The translations under genes were made by a program, and so were the position numbers. Of a DNA stretch of 64,000 nucleotides, positions 19,319 through 27,083 are shown piece after piece. The notes beneath the pieces were generated by a model. It had not been told where the DNA came from and ran no database searches. It saw only the letters and a program-made list of their open reading frames with translations. The number at the start of each line of letters is the position of its first letter. Position 1 is the first letter of the stretch. This DNA comes from Flavobacterium circumlabens (GTDB taxonomy: Bacteria > Bacteroidota > Bacteroidia > Flavobacteriales > Flavobacteriaceae). Location: contig NZ_SLWA01000003.1 of the NCBI RefSeq assembly GCF_004345565.1, positions 1-64,000 on the forward strand, in the 5' to 3' direction.

Positions 19319-19326
19319 TATCTTTG
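19319..19326 (+). promoter_or_regulatory. -7 element of the TetR gene
   Basis: TATCTTTG is identical to the element before the SDR gene, placed 23 bases before the ATG. Confidence 0.6.
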
Positions 19327-19348
19327 TAAAGAATTTAATTTAGAACTC

Positions 19349-19930
19349 ATGGCCAGGACAAAAGAATTTAATGAAGATCAGGCTTTAGATAAAGCTATTG
19401 AAATTTTCTGGCACAAAGGGTATAACGGAACTTCGGCTCAGGATTTAGTAACACATTTAGGTTTAAGCCGTTCCAGTTTGTACGATACCTTTGGAGACAA
19501 GCAAAAGCTTTTTTCCAAAGCCTTACGCAGATATCAAAAGCAAGGTCAGGATTATGTAAAAAATCTTCTGGACGAATCTGAAGACATAAAAGCAACGCTG
19601 ACGGTAATTTTTAAGCAGGCTGTTTTAGAAAGTCTCGAAGACCGAATTACAAAAGGCTGCTTTATGGTAAATTCATCGGTAGAACTTGCGATGCATGACG
19701 AAGAAATTGCCAAAATAGTAAACGATAACAGAGCAACCATGCAGGACATTTTTCTAAAAGCGGTCACAAAAGGGCAGGAGGCAGGAAAGATTTCAACAAA
19801 ACAGGATGCAAGAACACTGGCTCGTTTTATCTTTAATAATTATACCGGAATCAGGGTTTTGGCCCGTTCGGGAGAGAAAGACAAACAAGCTTATGATGAT
19901 ATTCTCAAAGCAATGTTTTCTTTATTTTAA
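19349..19930 (+). CDS. TetR/AcrR family regulator
   Basis: This 193-residue protein has an N-terminal helix-turn-helix: ALDKAIEIFWHKGYNGTSAQDLVTHLGLSRSSLYDTFGDKQKLF, with the canonical TetR recognition helix spacing. The ligand-binding C-terminal part has FMVNSSVELAMHDEEIAKIVNDN, as in the YxaF/LmrA-like branch. It is likely to repress itself and the adjacent SDR gene, since both promoters carry GGAACGAT(C/T)GTTCC. Confidence 0.94.
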   Translation: MARTKEFNEDQALDKAIEIFWHKGYNGTSAQDLVTHLGLSRSSLYDTFGDKQKLFSKALRRYQKQGQDYVKNLLDESEDIKATLTVIFKQAVLESLEDRITKGCFMVNSSVELAMHDEEIAKIVNDNRATMQDIFLKAVTKGQEAGKISTKQDARTLARFIFNNYTGIRVLARSGEKDKQAYDDILKAMFSLF

Positions 19931-19948
19931 CAGAAAAGTATTTTAATT

Positions 19949-19986
19949 AAAAAACGGCAATTACAAATAGTAGTTGCCGTTTTTTG
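19949..19986 (+). terminator. terminator after the TetR gene
   Basis: The stem aaaacggcaa / ttgccgtttt with an A-rich loop and trailing T-run sits 20 bases after the stop codon. Confidence 0.85.
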
Positions 19987-20017
19987 TTTAAGTAAGTAAT
20001 AGAAAATGAATGACTTT

Positions 20018-21076
20018 CTAGCTTTTTTCTTCTTTGTTGAAGTAAACTAAATAGTAATACATTTGTTTTTCTTCATCCCAGCCTTTTTCAACGTATTTTT
20101 CTGCGCTTTCCGGATTGATGAAATCCATTTTAATCTGAATATGCGTATCCAGGTTAATAACGTTTTTAATCGATTTTCTGGCGTCTGAAACTGCTGCGTT
20201 GGCAATTGGGAATGAGGTTACATCTTCGATGCTATATTTTTCTCCTTTATCAACTTTATAGTTTTTGAATTCAGGAATTAAGTCAGGGTTGTCTAATACT
20301 TCATTTAAGAAATTTTGTTCTTCAAACTGATCATTTTTAGCGAAATAATTCACAGACCGGTTCATAAACATCACTTCTTCTTTTTTGTCTTCTGCCGGTA
20401 AAACTACATCTTTCGCGAAGTTCTGACAGAATTTAAGGTATTTTTTAGTAATGAAGTTTTCATCTTCAAAAGCATCAACAGATAAAAAATGCTCCAGCCA
20501 GTAACGAGCGTCATAACGGTTGCTGTCTACGGTAAGTATTTTATATCCTTCTTCTTTTTTATAATTAAAAATCAGGCATCCTTTATCTAATTTGCTCAGG
20601 TTGATTCCTTGTTGCAGGATCATTTCAAGGTTGCTGTCTTTTTCTTCGAATTGTAAAAAGTCGGCTTGCAATTCGCTTTTAAAAATTCCGATAGCATCCA
20701 CAACATTGTTGTCAATACTTAAATTGGTCAGGTAGGTTACATAAACCTCTCCGTTCTTAATATGCGGATGATTGGACTGCTCGAATAAATGTGTCGTGAT
20801 TTTTTTTGAAATCTCCTGCACATTCGCGGGATTCGCAAAAATCTCGGTAGCATATTTAAACATGTCATTATAATCCAAATCTACTTCGTGCGCAAACTGA
20901 TAATAGTTTTCTTCTTTTTCTCTAAAAGGCTTAAAGAAGTACTCTTTTATCAAAGGCACAATTTCGTCATTCAGATTAAATGGCTGTTCCGATAAAAAAA
21001 TCGCTTCGTTTCTGCTTTTGTTTCCTACGCGGTGTATCGAAAGCGTCTCGATGTGGGTGTTGAATAAGTTGATCAT
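20018..21076 (-). CDS. nucleoid-associated protein, NdpA/YejK family
   Basis: This 352-residue cytoplasmic protein is consistent with the 37-kDa nucleoid-associated family: it begins INLFNTHIETLSIHRVGNKSRNE, with internal YVTYLTNLSIDNNVVDAIGIFKSE and KGCLIFNYKKEEGYKILTVDSNRYDARYWLEHFLSV. E. coli YejK associates with DNA and topoisomerase IV. The exact role in Bacteroidota is unknown. It precedes the S23 cassette on its 5' side. Confidence 0.88.
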   Translation of the reverse strand: MINLFNTHIETLSIHRVGNKSRNEAIFLSEQPFNLNDEIVPLIKEYFFKPFREKEENYYQFAHEVDLDYNDMFKYATEIFANPANVQEISKKITTHLFEQSNHPHIKNGEVYVTYLTNLSIDNNVVDAIGIFKSELQADFLQFEEKDSNLEMILQQGINLSKLDKGCLIFNYKKEEGYKILTVDSNRYDARYWLEHFLSVDAFEDENFITKKYLKFCQNFAKDVVLPAEDKKEEVMFMNRSVNYFAKNDQFEEQNFLNEVLDNPDLIPEFKNYKVDKGEKYSIEDVTSFPIANAAVSDARKSIKNVINLDTHIQIKMDFINPESAEKYVEKGWDEEKQMYYYLVYFNKEEKS

Positions 21077-21082
21077 ATTTAA

Positions 21083-21120
21083 AGGTTCTGAGGTTCTGAG
21101 TCGCTAAGGTTCTGAGTTTT
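21083..21120. repeat. left inverted repeat of the S23 cassette
   Basis: These 38 bases match the reverse complement of 21531-21568 with two mismatches. The repeat ends at the stop codon of the four-helix-bundle gene. Confidence 0.85.
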
Positions 21121-21479
21121 TAGTTTCTGTCTTTTATTTTTTTTATAAACGAAACTAGCATTCTCTCTACTTCCCGGCTGTCCTCATATAAATTATTAAA
21201 TTCTTGTTCGTTAAGATAGGTTATATTTTTAGCAATTTCTAATTGAGTTTGCATTTCAAATAAAGAGCCTATTGCTATATTTAAAAAGCGTAAAAAATCT
21301 TTACTACTTTCTCGTCCGGATCCTTCGGCAATATTGCTGGGAATTGAAATTGAACTTCGTCGGATTTGTGAAGTCAATCCGAAGATTTCTTCTTTTGGGA
21401 AATGGTTGGTTGAAAAATAGATTTTGGTAATCAGGGTCATTGATTTTTGCCAGATTAGAAGTTTTCGAAAATCACTCAT
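21120..21479 (-). CDS. S23/IVS-type four-helix bundle protein
   Basis: This 119-residue protein matches the family first described from 23S rRNA intervening sequences: FRKLLIWQKSMTLITKIY, LTSQIRRSSISIPSNIAEGSGRESSKDFLRFLNIAIGSLFEMQTQL and a basic C-terminus. The family fold is a four-helix bundle forming pentamers, related to Avd of diversity-generating retroelements; its function is unknown. The gene is enclosed by 38-base inverted repeats (21083-21120 and 21531-21568), like the complementary ends of rRNA intervening sequences. No reverse transcriptase lies nearby. Confidence 0.95.
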   Translation of the reverse strand: MSDFRKLLIWQKSMTLITKIYFSTNHFPKEEIFGLTSQIRRSSISIPSNIAEGSGRESSKDFLRFLNIAIGSLFEMQTQLEIAKNITYLNEQEFNNLYEDSREVERMLVSFIKKIKDRN

Positions 21480-21530
21480 TTTTATTTTTTTAATTTGAAA
21501 AATTAAAAATAAGAAAAAACCTTCAATATG

Positions 21531-21568
21531 AAAACTTAGAACCTTAGCGACTTAGAACCTCAGAACCT
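21531..21568. repeat. right inverted repeat of the S23 cassette
   Basis: Reverse-complement partner of 21083-21120 (36 of 38 positions). Together they could fold back around the gene. Confidence 0.85.
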
Positions 21569-21579
21569 CAAAAAAAAAA

Positions 21580-22119
21580 CTAATTCCAATTCTCCTCAAA
21601 CCCGAAATCCTCAAAGCTGTCGTCTCCTTCGAACATATCCAGATCATCCTCGTCTAAATCGTCTTCAAATTCGCCGTAGATATCGTCGTGCATGTCGGCT
21701 TCAAAGTTTTTTTCTATGGCTTCGTCCGGCATTTCCCCGTGGGAGAATAAGGTTTCCGGGTAGATTGCAGTGGCAGATTGCTCTTCCACAGCGGCCAATT
21801 CTACAAGGAATGTCCACATATTAATGAAATCGTACACATAGATAATTTTGGTATTTTCTTTGTCTAAGATATCAGATAAGGTATAATCACTCATGATTTT
21901 TTGTTCGCCTGGAACATCTCCGGTATCAAAAAGCGGAATTTCATCTTCCTGATTCCAAGTTTCATCGCAGGTATAAAAAGAAGCTACTTCCATTCCGTCA
22001 AAACCAAAAGCGTTGAAGATCGCATTGTGTAAATCCTCAAGCGTATCGTCTTCAAGAATTGCAATGTCTCTGAAAATGTCTTCTTCGGCGTCTAGAATTA
22101 CTCTAAATTTATAAACCAT
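21580..22119 (-). CDS. IS1096 passenger TnpR / pRiA4b ORF-3-like protein
   Basis: This 179-residue protein has the N-terminal beta-grasp-like region of the pRiA4b ORF-3 family (MVYKFRVILDAEEDIFRDIAILEDDTLEDLHNAIFNAFGF, SFYTCDETW, YVYDFINMWTFLVELAAVE). The last about 45 residues are strongly acidic (EDDLDEDDLDMFEGDDSFEDF). The family name comes from a passenger gene of an insertion element, but no transposase or terminal repeat is visible here and such genes are common chromosomal genes in Flavobacterium. Function unknown. Confidence 0.87.
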   Translation of the reverse strand: MVYKFRVILDAEEDIFRDIAILEDDTLEDLHNAIFNAFGFDGMEVASFYTCDETWNQEDEIPLFDTGDVPGEQKIMSDYTLSDILDKENTKIIYVYDFINMWTFLVELAAVEEQSATAIYPETLFSHGEMPDEAIEKNFEADMHDDIYGEFEDDLDEDDLDMFEGDDSFEDFGFEENWN

Positions 22120-22142
22120 AATCTTTGTATTTTTTGAAAAGT

Positions 22143-22150
22143 CAAAGGTA
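22143..22150 (-). promoter_or_regulatory. -7 element of the pRiA4b ORF-3-like gene
   Basis: The minus strand reads TACCTTTG, 24 bases before the ATG at 22119. Confidence 0.55.
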
Positions 22151-22244
22151 AAATATAAAAAACGAAATCCGAATTATGAATTACGTTTTGTTGAAAAGAT
22201 TTTAGAAAGCGATTTATCTTAACGAATGAAGTTTAGTATTAGTG

Positions 22245-22307
22245 GTCACGCTGAGCGGAGTCGAAGCCCATTCCAATTGGCAATCTTTCGACTTCGCTCA
22301 GCGTGAC
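22245..22307. repeat. long inverted repeat, GTCACGCTGAGCGGAGTCGA type
   Basis: Arms at 22245-22266 and 22285-22307 are near-complementary around an 18-base loop. This sequence type is a widespread intergenic repeat of Bacteroidota; here it may also terminate the HPP gene. Confidence 0.8.
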
Positions 22308-22327
22308 AGAAGAGTTAAGATAAAAAA

Positions 22328-22927
22328 TTACTTCCCAACCAATCGCTTTCTGATCCTATGATAGCGTTTGTGATAGGTACTATGACTTGGGTAAGTCCTG
22401 CCTGAAGTCATATTATTAAAAATTAAAGCGACCACAAGCAAAATCAAAACTCCTGCCAGTACAGGAGACAGGACATACATATAGCCCAAAGCTTTTATTT
22501 TTTCGGATCCAATTACGGCAATAAGCGCCGTTGCACCTCCGGGAGGATGCAGTGTTTTGGTAATTTGCATTACAATAATAGCCAGGGAAACGGCAAGTGG
22601 TGCCGCAATCCAGAGAATGTCAGGAGCGAGTTTATGAACAGTTACGCCGACCAGTGCAGAAACCACATGTCCGCCAACTAAATTTCGGGGCTGTGAAAAG
22701 GGACTTTGAATAATTCCGTAAACCAAAACACTCGAGGCACCAAACGAACCAATTAAATAAACGGCATCATTACCAGAAAAATGTATGGATTGTATGTAAG
22801 CCAGAATTCCAATTCCGACAAAGGAGCCTAAAAAGGACCAAAAGTGTTCTTTATAATCAATTAAGGTTTCCTTATAAAGTATATAACGGGTCTTGCGGTA
22901 ACTTCTTTTTAATTTTTGAGTGGGCAT
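22328..22927 (-). CDS. HPP family integral membrane protein
   Basis: This 199-residue protein has four to five membrane helices after a basic N-terminus. The family signature LHPPGGATALIAVIG is present, preceded by SFGASSVLVYGIIQSPFSQPRNLVGGHVVSALVGV. Some HPP proteins (chloroplast or cyanobacterial NitT1 type) transport nitrite, but that is not established for this branch. The gene sits next to a ClC gene on the same strand, separated by about 100 bases containing a partial ttaatctgtggc repeat. Confidence 0.92.
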   Translation of the reverse strand: MPTQKLKRSYRKTRYILYKETLIDYKEHFWSFLGSFVGIGILAYIQSIHFSGNDAVYLIGSFGASSVLVYGIIQSPFSQPRNLVGGHVVSALVGVTVHKLAPDILWIAAPLAVSLAIIVMQITKTLHPPGGATALIAVIGSEKIKALGYMYVLSPVLAGVLILLVVALIFNNMTSGRTYPSHSTYHKRYHRIRKRLVGK

Positions 22928-23026
22928 TTATGTGCATTTTATTTTGACGAACATTAATGTTTTTGTCAGAGATTTAAGGATTAAAAATCTTAGAATCCGC
23001 TTAATCTGTGGCAAAAAAATACCTTT

Positions 23027-24307
23027 TTATTTTATGAAACTTGGAGAATACGTATAAACGGTATACGGATAAATCATTTTTGCCGTGTATTTAGAAATCA
23101 GGCAAACGGCTAAAATCGGAAAGAATAAAGTATAGTCATTCGTTAAACCACACACCAAAAATATAGCGGTAAAAGGTGCATGAATGCTGGCGCTCAGTAC
23201 TGCGGCCATTCCGATAATCATAAAATTAACCGGGATGACCTGTGTGTTAAAAAATGTATTTAAAATAGAAGCGACCAATAGACCCAGAAAAGAACCGATA
23301 AATAGGCTCGGGGCAAAGACACCTCCATCGCCGCCGGAAGCCAGGGTTACAGAAGTTACGATTGGTTTCAGAATTAAAATTCCGATGAAAGTCAGGGCTA
23401 AAGTCAGGGTCAGAGGAAGCTCGCCGGAATTTCCAAAAATCATTTTAATAGAATGATAGCCTTCTCCGTACAATTGTGGAAATACAAATAAAGAAACGCT
23501 CAAAATAACTGATCCTATAAGAATTTTGTAATAATGAGTTTGGATTTTACCGAACTGAGATTTAAAAAACAATACGCAGCGTGTCAGGTAAACCGAATTT
23601 ATTCCGGCCAGAATGCCTAAAAGAATAAAATAAGGAATCGCTTTCAGATGCCAGGTGGTAATCGAAACGGTAAATAAATGCTCTTCTTTTAAAATCGATA
23701 ATAAACCAAAAGCAATAGAAACTGCGATTACATTGGTAATGATAAAAGCACGTGTCACTTTTCGGGAGATTACTTCAACAGCAAATAAAATTCCGGCAAT
23801 AGGACTGCTGAATAAAGCGGTGATTCCCGCCGCAACTCCGGCACAAATTAATTCTGTTTTGTACTTGCGGAAAACATTTTCTTTTTGCTGTGCAACGGAA
23901 CCAATTGTTGCAGTAGCTACAACAGTTGAAACTTCAATTCCGGTTGAACCTCCGAAAATAACGGTTAATAATCCGTTTATAAAATGGGATGGAATTTTAT
24001 ACGAAGGAAGATTTTTTGAACTTGAATTAGTACTTTCAAAGACTTCCTTAATGCCTTTATTTTCCTTTTTCTTAAAAAGATACTGTCTCAGGAAATAGAT
24101 GACGGACAATCCGAAAACAGGAAAAAGAACATAGAATATTGGATTTACAGTCACTTGGTGAAAGAAAATTTCTTCGTAATATTCTGTTATTTTTTTTAGT
24201 GAAATTCCTAAGAATGCCGAAAGAAAACCAATTAATACAGAAACGATAACTAATTTTCGGAAAACAATGAATTGATGATTTTTTTTGATTTGCGCCGTTT
24301 TGTTCAT
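23027..24307 (-). CDS. ClC family chloride channel/antiporter
   Basis: A 426-residue membrane protein with the ClC core. GGSTGIEVSTVV corresponds to the G-R-E-G-P segment and keeps the gating Glu; SSPIAGILFAVEVI corresponds to the segment bearing the E. coli E202/E203 pair; GGDGGVFAPSLFIGSFLG is the G-x-F-x-P selectivity loop. There is no C-terminal CBS pair. The GSGIP serine loop is replaced by KGIKEV and the residue aligned with the proton Glu (E203) is Val, so it may not behave as a standard 2Cl-/H+ exchanger. That last point is inference from eye alignment. Confidence 0.94.
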   Translation of the reverse strand: MNKTAQIKKNHQFIVFRKLVIVSVLIGFLSAFLGISLKKITEYYEEIFFHQVTVNPIFYVLFPVFGLSVIYFLRQYLFKKKENKGIKEVFESTNSSSKNLPSYKIPSHFINGLLTVIFGGSTGIEVSTVVATATIGSVAQQKENVFRKYKTELICAGVAAGITALFSSPIAGILFAVEVISRKVTRAFIITNVIAVSIAFGLLSILKEEHLFTVSITTWHLKAIPYFILLGILAGINSVYLTRCVLFFKSQFGKIQTHYYKILIGSVILSVSLFVFPQLYGEGYHSIKMIFGNSGELPLTLTLALTFIGILILKPIVTSVTLASGGDGGVFAPSLFIGSFLGLLVASILNTFFNTQVIPVNFMIIGMAAVLSASIHAPFTAIFLVCGLTNDYTLFFPILAVCLISKYTAKMIYPYTVYTYSPSFIK

Positions 24308-24674
24308 CAGAAGTAAATTTGAGAATCGCAGAATTTTATTTGCGATTTCACAAAATTAGAGAATCAAATTCGGTTTTTAATAAAAAACATTCAGAATATT
24401 GTGTTAAAAGTTGTTTTGAAGGATAATTCTAAGTTGTTTTTGTTGTGTAATGTGGAAGAAAAATTTCGAAAAGTTGAGAAGTTTAATTTAAATTAATTAC
24501 TAAACCTACTAGTTTGTCATTTCGACGAAGGAGAAATCTCCACTAGTAACTCCACATGCAAAATCGCCAATCTTTGTCGAGCTACTTGCGAAGATTTCTC
24601 CTTCGTCGAAATGACATAAATGAAAAAAAAACTTTCCGACTTCGCGACTTCTCAAGATTAAATCTTTCTAAAAA
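24308..24674. repeat. non-coding gap with a long inverted repeat, GTCATTTCGACGAAGG type
   Basis: No gene is visible in these 367 bases. Arms 24514-24539 and 24592-24616 are near-perfect reverse complements (core gtcatttcgacgaaggaga) around a 52-base loop, a repeat type found across Bacteroidota genomes. A TAATTTTG -7 element for the ClC gene lies at 24351-24358 on the minus strand. Confidence 0.8.
24351..24358 (-). promoter_or_regulatory. -7 element of the ClC gene
   Basis: The minus strand reads TAATTTTG, about 43 bases before the ATG at 24307. Confidence 0.5.
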
Positions 24675-25064
24675 TTACCTTTCATAAAATTCAATAGGCA
24701 ATAAATCCGGATCGGCGATGAAAGTAAATCTCTTTTCTGTTGTTTCATCAATTCGAATGGGTTCCGAATCGATATTCTTCGAATTTAAAAAAGCAACGGT
24801 TTCCTCCAGATTAATTACTTCAAAGGCCAAATGCCGCAAACCCACGGCTTCTGGTCTGGAAGGACGCTGCGGTGGATTTGGAAATGAAAATAATTCGACA
24901 ATATAACTGCCGTTTAATGCCAGGTCAAGCTTGTACGACTGACGTTCTTCACGGTAGATTTCGCGAATAATAGTCAGTCCTAAAACTTCGGTATAAAAAG
25001 TTTTGGATTTTTGATAATCAGAACATAAAATGGCGATATGGTGGACTTTGTTTAAGGTAAGCAT
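24675..25064 (-). CDS. VOC family (glyoxalase-like) protein
   Basis: This 129-residue single vicinal-oxygen-chelate protein has the paired beta-alpha-beta-beta-beta modules: HHIAILCSDYQKSKTFYTEVLGLTII, then GLRHLAFEVINLEETVAFL and FTFIADPDLLPIEFYER. His7, Glu58-type and C-terminal Glu positions are plausible metal ligands. It resembles the YaeR/SMU1112c branch, whose substrate is unknown. The start ATG overlaps the stop of the acetyltransferase gene (TAATG), indicating translational coupling. Confidence 0.93.
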   Translation of the reverse strand: MLTLNKVHHIAILCSDYQKSKTFYTEVLGLTIIREIYREERQSYKLDLALNGSYIVELFSFPNPPQRPSRPEAVGLRHLAFEVINLEETVAFLNSKNIDSEPIRIDETTEKRFTFIADPDLLPIEFYER

Positions 25065-25639
25065 TATGATTTTGATTCAGGTTCCTGATTTAATTTTCGA
25101 ATGATTTTTGCGGGATTTCCAACAGCCAGTGAGTTGTCCGGAATGTTTTTCGTCACTACAGATCCGGCGCCTATAACACAGCCTTTTCCGATGGTTACGC
25201 CCGGGCATATAACAGTATTCCCGCCAATCCAGCAATCGTCCCCAATGGTAATCGGTAAAGCATTTTCTAATGTTTTTCGCAACTCGGCATCAAGCGGATG
25301 GGTTGCCGTATAAATTTGAACGTTCGGGGCAAAGAACACATTCGATCCGATATGTACCGGTGCACAGTCCAAAACCACACAATTGACATTGAAATAAACG
25401 TTATCCCCACAAAAAATATTATATCCGTAATCGCAATGAAAAGGGGGCTCAATATAAAAACCTTTGCCTGTATTCGGAATTAATTCAGCTATAATTTCTT
25501 TGGCTTTTTTCGTCAGACGGTATTCGGTTACGTTGAGGCGATGCAGTAAATTTTTGGCTTTTCGGCGTTCTTTTATTAGAACGGGATCTGTTGCAATATA
25601 ATATTCGCCCGAAATCATTTTTTCTTTTTCAGTCTTCAT
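25064..25639 (-). CDS. sugar O-acetyltransferase, maltose acetyltransferase (Maa) type
   Basis: This 191-residue protein has the Maa N-terminal helical domain (MISGEYYIATDPVLIKERRKAKNLLHRLN) followed by a left-handed beta helix with hexapeptide repeats (CVVLDCAPVHIGSNVFFAPNVQIYTATHPLD, GDDCWIGGNTVICPGVTIGKGCVIGAGSVVTKNIP). The His in the TATHPLD loop is the family catalytic base. It transfers acetyl from acetyl-CoA to sugars such as maltose or galactosides; the true acceptor is unknown. It lies between DinB and VOC genes in one operon. Confidence 0.95.
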   Translation of the reverse strand: MKTEKEKMISGEYYIATDPVLIKERRKAKNLLHRLNVTEYRLTKKAKEIIAELIPNTGKGFYIEPPFHCDYGYNIFCGDNVYFNVNCVVLDCAPVHIGSNVFFAPNVQIYTATHPLDAELRKTLENALPITIGDDCWIGGNTVICPGVTIGKGCVIGAGSVVTKNIPDNSLAVGNPAKIIRKLNQEPESKS

Positions 25640-25654
25640 AAAGTAGGGTTATGA

Positions 25655-26113
25655 TTATAGTAATTTTTTCAGAATTACAATTTGCCCCAAATGATAAACG
25701 TCATGCTGAATGATTCCATGAATGTGTTCGTAATACGTATGATTGTTATCGACGTATATTTTTTCTAAATCCGAATCATTAAAATCTTCGAAAAAGGCAT
25801 TCCACAATTCCTGGGATTTTGCCAGACTTTGCAGCGATTGCTCCCAGGCTGCTTCGGAAGAATCTAAAATTGGAACAAAATAATTATGGTCAGGAGCTAC
25901 TACTGTTTCTCCCTGAACACGCCTTAAAATGTTTCTTCGCCATTGTATAAGGTGATTGACAATTTCCCAAATGGTATTCAAATTAGGGTTTACTTTCCTG
26001 TAAGCCTGCTCTGCTGTTACATTCTCTAAAGTATGTGACAGAGTAACCTCCAGCCACGGATTTCCATTGTAAATGGATTGGTATAAATTCGAAATTCTTT
26101 TGTTTTCTGACAT
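25655..26113 (-). CDS. DinB/YfiT-like family protein
   Basis: A 152-residue four-helix-bundle protein of the DinB superfamily. The conserved His residues expected to bind a metal occur in EIVNHLIQWRRNIL and HIHGIIQHDVYHLGQIVILKK. Many members are metal-dependent thiol transferases (bacillithiol, mycothiol) or stress proteins; no specific activity can be read here. It starts a three-gene run with the acetyltransferase and VOC genes (15-base spacing). Confidence 0.92.
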   Translation of the reverse strand: MSENKRISNLYQSIYNGNPWLEVTLSHTLENVTAEQAYRKVNPNLNTIWEIVNHLIQWRRNILRRVQGETVVAPDHNYFVPILDSSEAAWEQSLQSLAKSQELWNAFFEDFNDSDLEKIYVDNNHTYYEHIHGIIQHDVYHLGQIVILKKLL

Positions 26114-26189
26114 AACGACTATGGATTTTTTGTTTTTTTTAAAGTTTAATTTCAGGTTTTAACTGATTATCAAAGGTGTAAAGTGAATT

Positions 26190-26921
26190 TTACCGGATGA
26201 TATGTTTTGTAATTTCTTCGGTTTGTGTATTAAAAACTATAATGCCTTCATGATTATTATCAAGTTGCCCGGCTAATTTTCCTTCTTTTGTCCAGACAGC
26301 GCTAAAACCCATACTCACAAAATTATCACATTCCCCAATACAATTTACCATTAAAACCGGCATTGTATATTTTTTAGCAATTTCCGGATAGTGAATAAGA
26401 GCTTTTTTTATACCATTTTGAGATTTTGCTACGCTGGCAAGATATATTTCCCCTCCCAGTTTACTTGCTTTTTCGGCATGTTGGGTTTGCAGACTTTCGT
26501 AGCAGATAGCGGGAATAATTTTTTGGTTTTCAATTTCAATTAGTATTTGTTCATTACCTTTTTCAAAATAAGGAAGTTCATCGTCATGGAGTTGTTGTTT
26601 GGAATAGGTAAGTCTTTCCTGATCCGGTCGAAATACAATCATACTGATTTGGATTCCTGTATTTGTTTTTGTTGGAATCCCGACTCCGATTGTAATCTTT
26701 CTTAGATTCGAAATTTGCTGAAAGCTCTCCAGTCGGTCATCGTCCTGATGAGTTGCAAGTTCTTTTGCAAGTTCCGGTTCATAACCTGTTAAAGAAAGCT
26801 CCGGAAAAAATAGGGAAGTTGCTTTTAGTGAAGAAGCAATTTCGATAAATTTGATGTGCTTTTCTATGTTGGCTGAAATGTTTCCCTTGCTGGGTTTTAT
26901 CTGAGCAAGTCCTATGTTCAT
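26190..26921 (-). CDS. carbon-nitrogen hydrolase (nitrilase superfamily)
   Basis: This 243-residue protein carries the nitrilase E-K-C triad: Glu in FFPELSLTGYE, Lys in YSKQQLHDDE and Cys in PAICYESLQ. It hydrolyses an amide or nitrile-type C-N bond; the substrate is unknown. It is a clear paralogue of the product at 44574-45311 inside the trp operon, sharing the same length and the PELS(L/I)TGYE and SKQ/TKQ-F/Q-LH signatures. Confidence 0.93.
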   Translation of the reverse strand: MNIGLAQIKPSKGNISANIEKHIKFIEIASSLKATSLFFPELSLTGYEPELAKELATHQDDDRLESFQQISNLRKITIGVGIPTKTNTGIQISMIVFRPDQERLTYSKQQLHDDELPYFEKGNEQILIEIENQKIIPAICYESLQTQHAEKASKLGGEIYLASVAKSQNGIKKALIHYPEIAKKYTMPVLMVNCIGECDNFVSMGFSAVWTKEGKLAGQLDNNHEGIIVFNTQTEEITKHIIR

Positions 26922-27039
26922 TTGTATTTTATCTTAAAAGTGACGAACTAAAAGCTAAGATACAAATAAGTAATTTACAACTCATCCCCGAATTTCTACA
27001 ATTGGGTTATTTAATATTTTTTAACTAAAACTGTTAAAA

Positions 27040-27047
27040 TATATTTG
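27040..27047 (+). promoter_or_regulatory. -7 element of the TonB-receptor gene
   Basis: TATATTTG matches the consensus. Its final TTG begins an upstream open frame at 27045, which argues that the real start is the ATG at 27084. Confidence 0.65.
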
Positions 27048-27083
27048 CGTCATCAAAAACCAATAATATATAAACCAACAGGT

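Noticed and set aside
21120..21479. diversity-generating retroelement (Avd-like protein)
   Set aside because: The four-helix-bundle protein is related to Avd, but no reverse transcriptase, template repeat or variable repeat is visible nearby.
21580..22119. insertion sequence suggested by the IS1096 passenger name
   Set aside because: No transposase, terminal inverted repeats or target duplication; such genes are common chromosomal genes in this group.
23655..24098. 147-residue plus-strand open frame
   Set aside because: Antisense shadow of the ClC gene.
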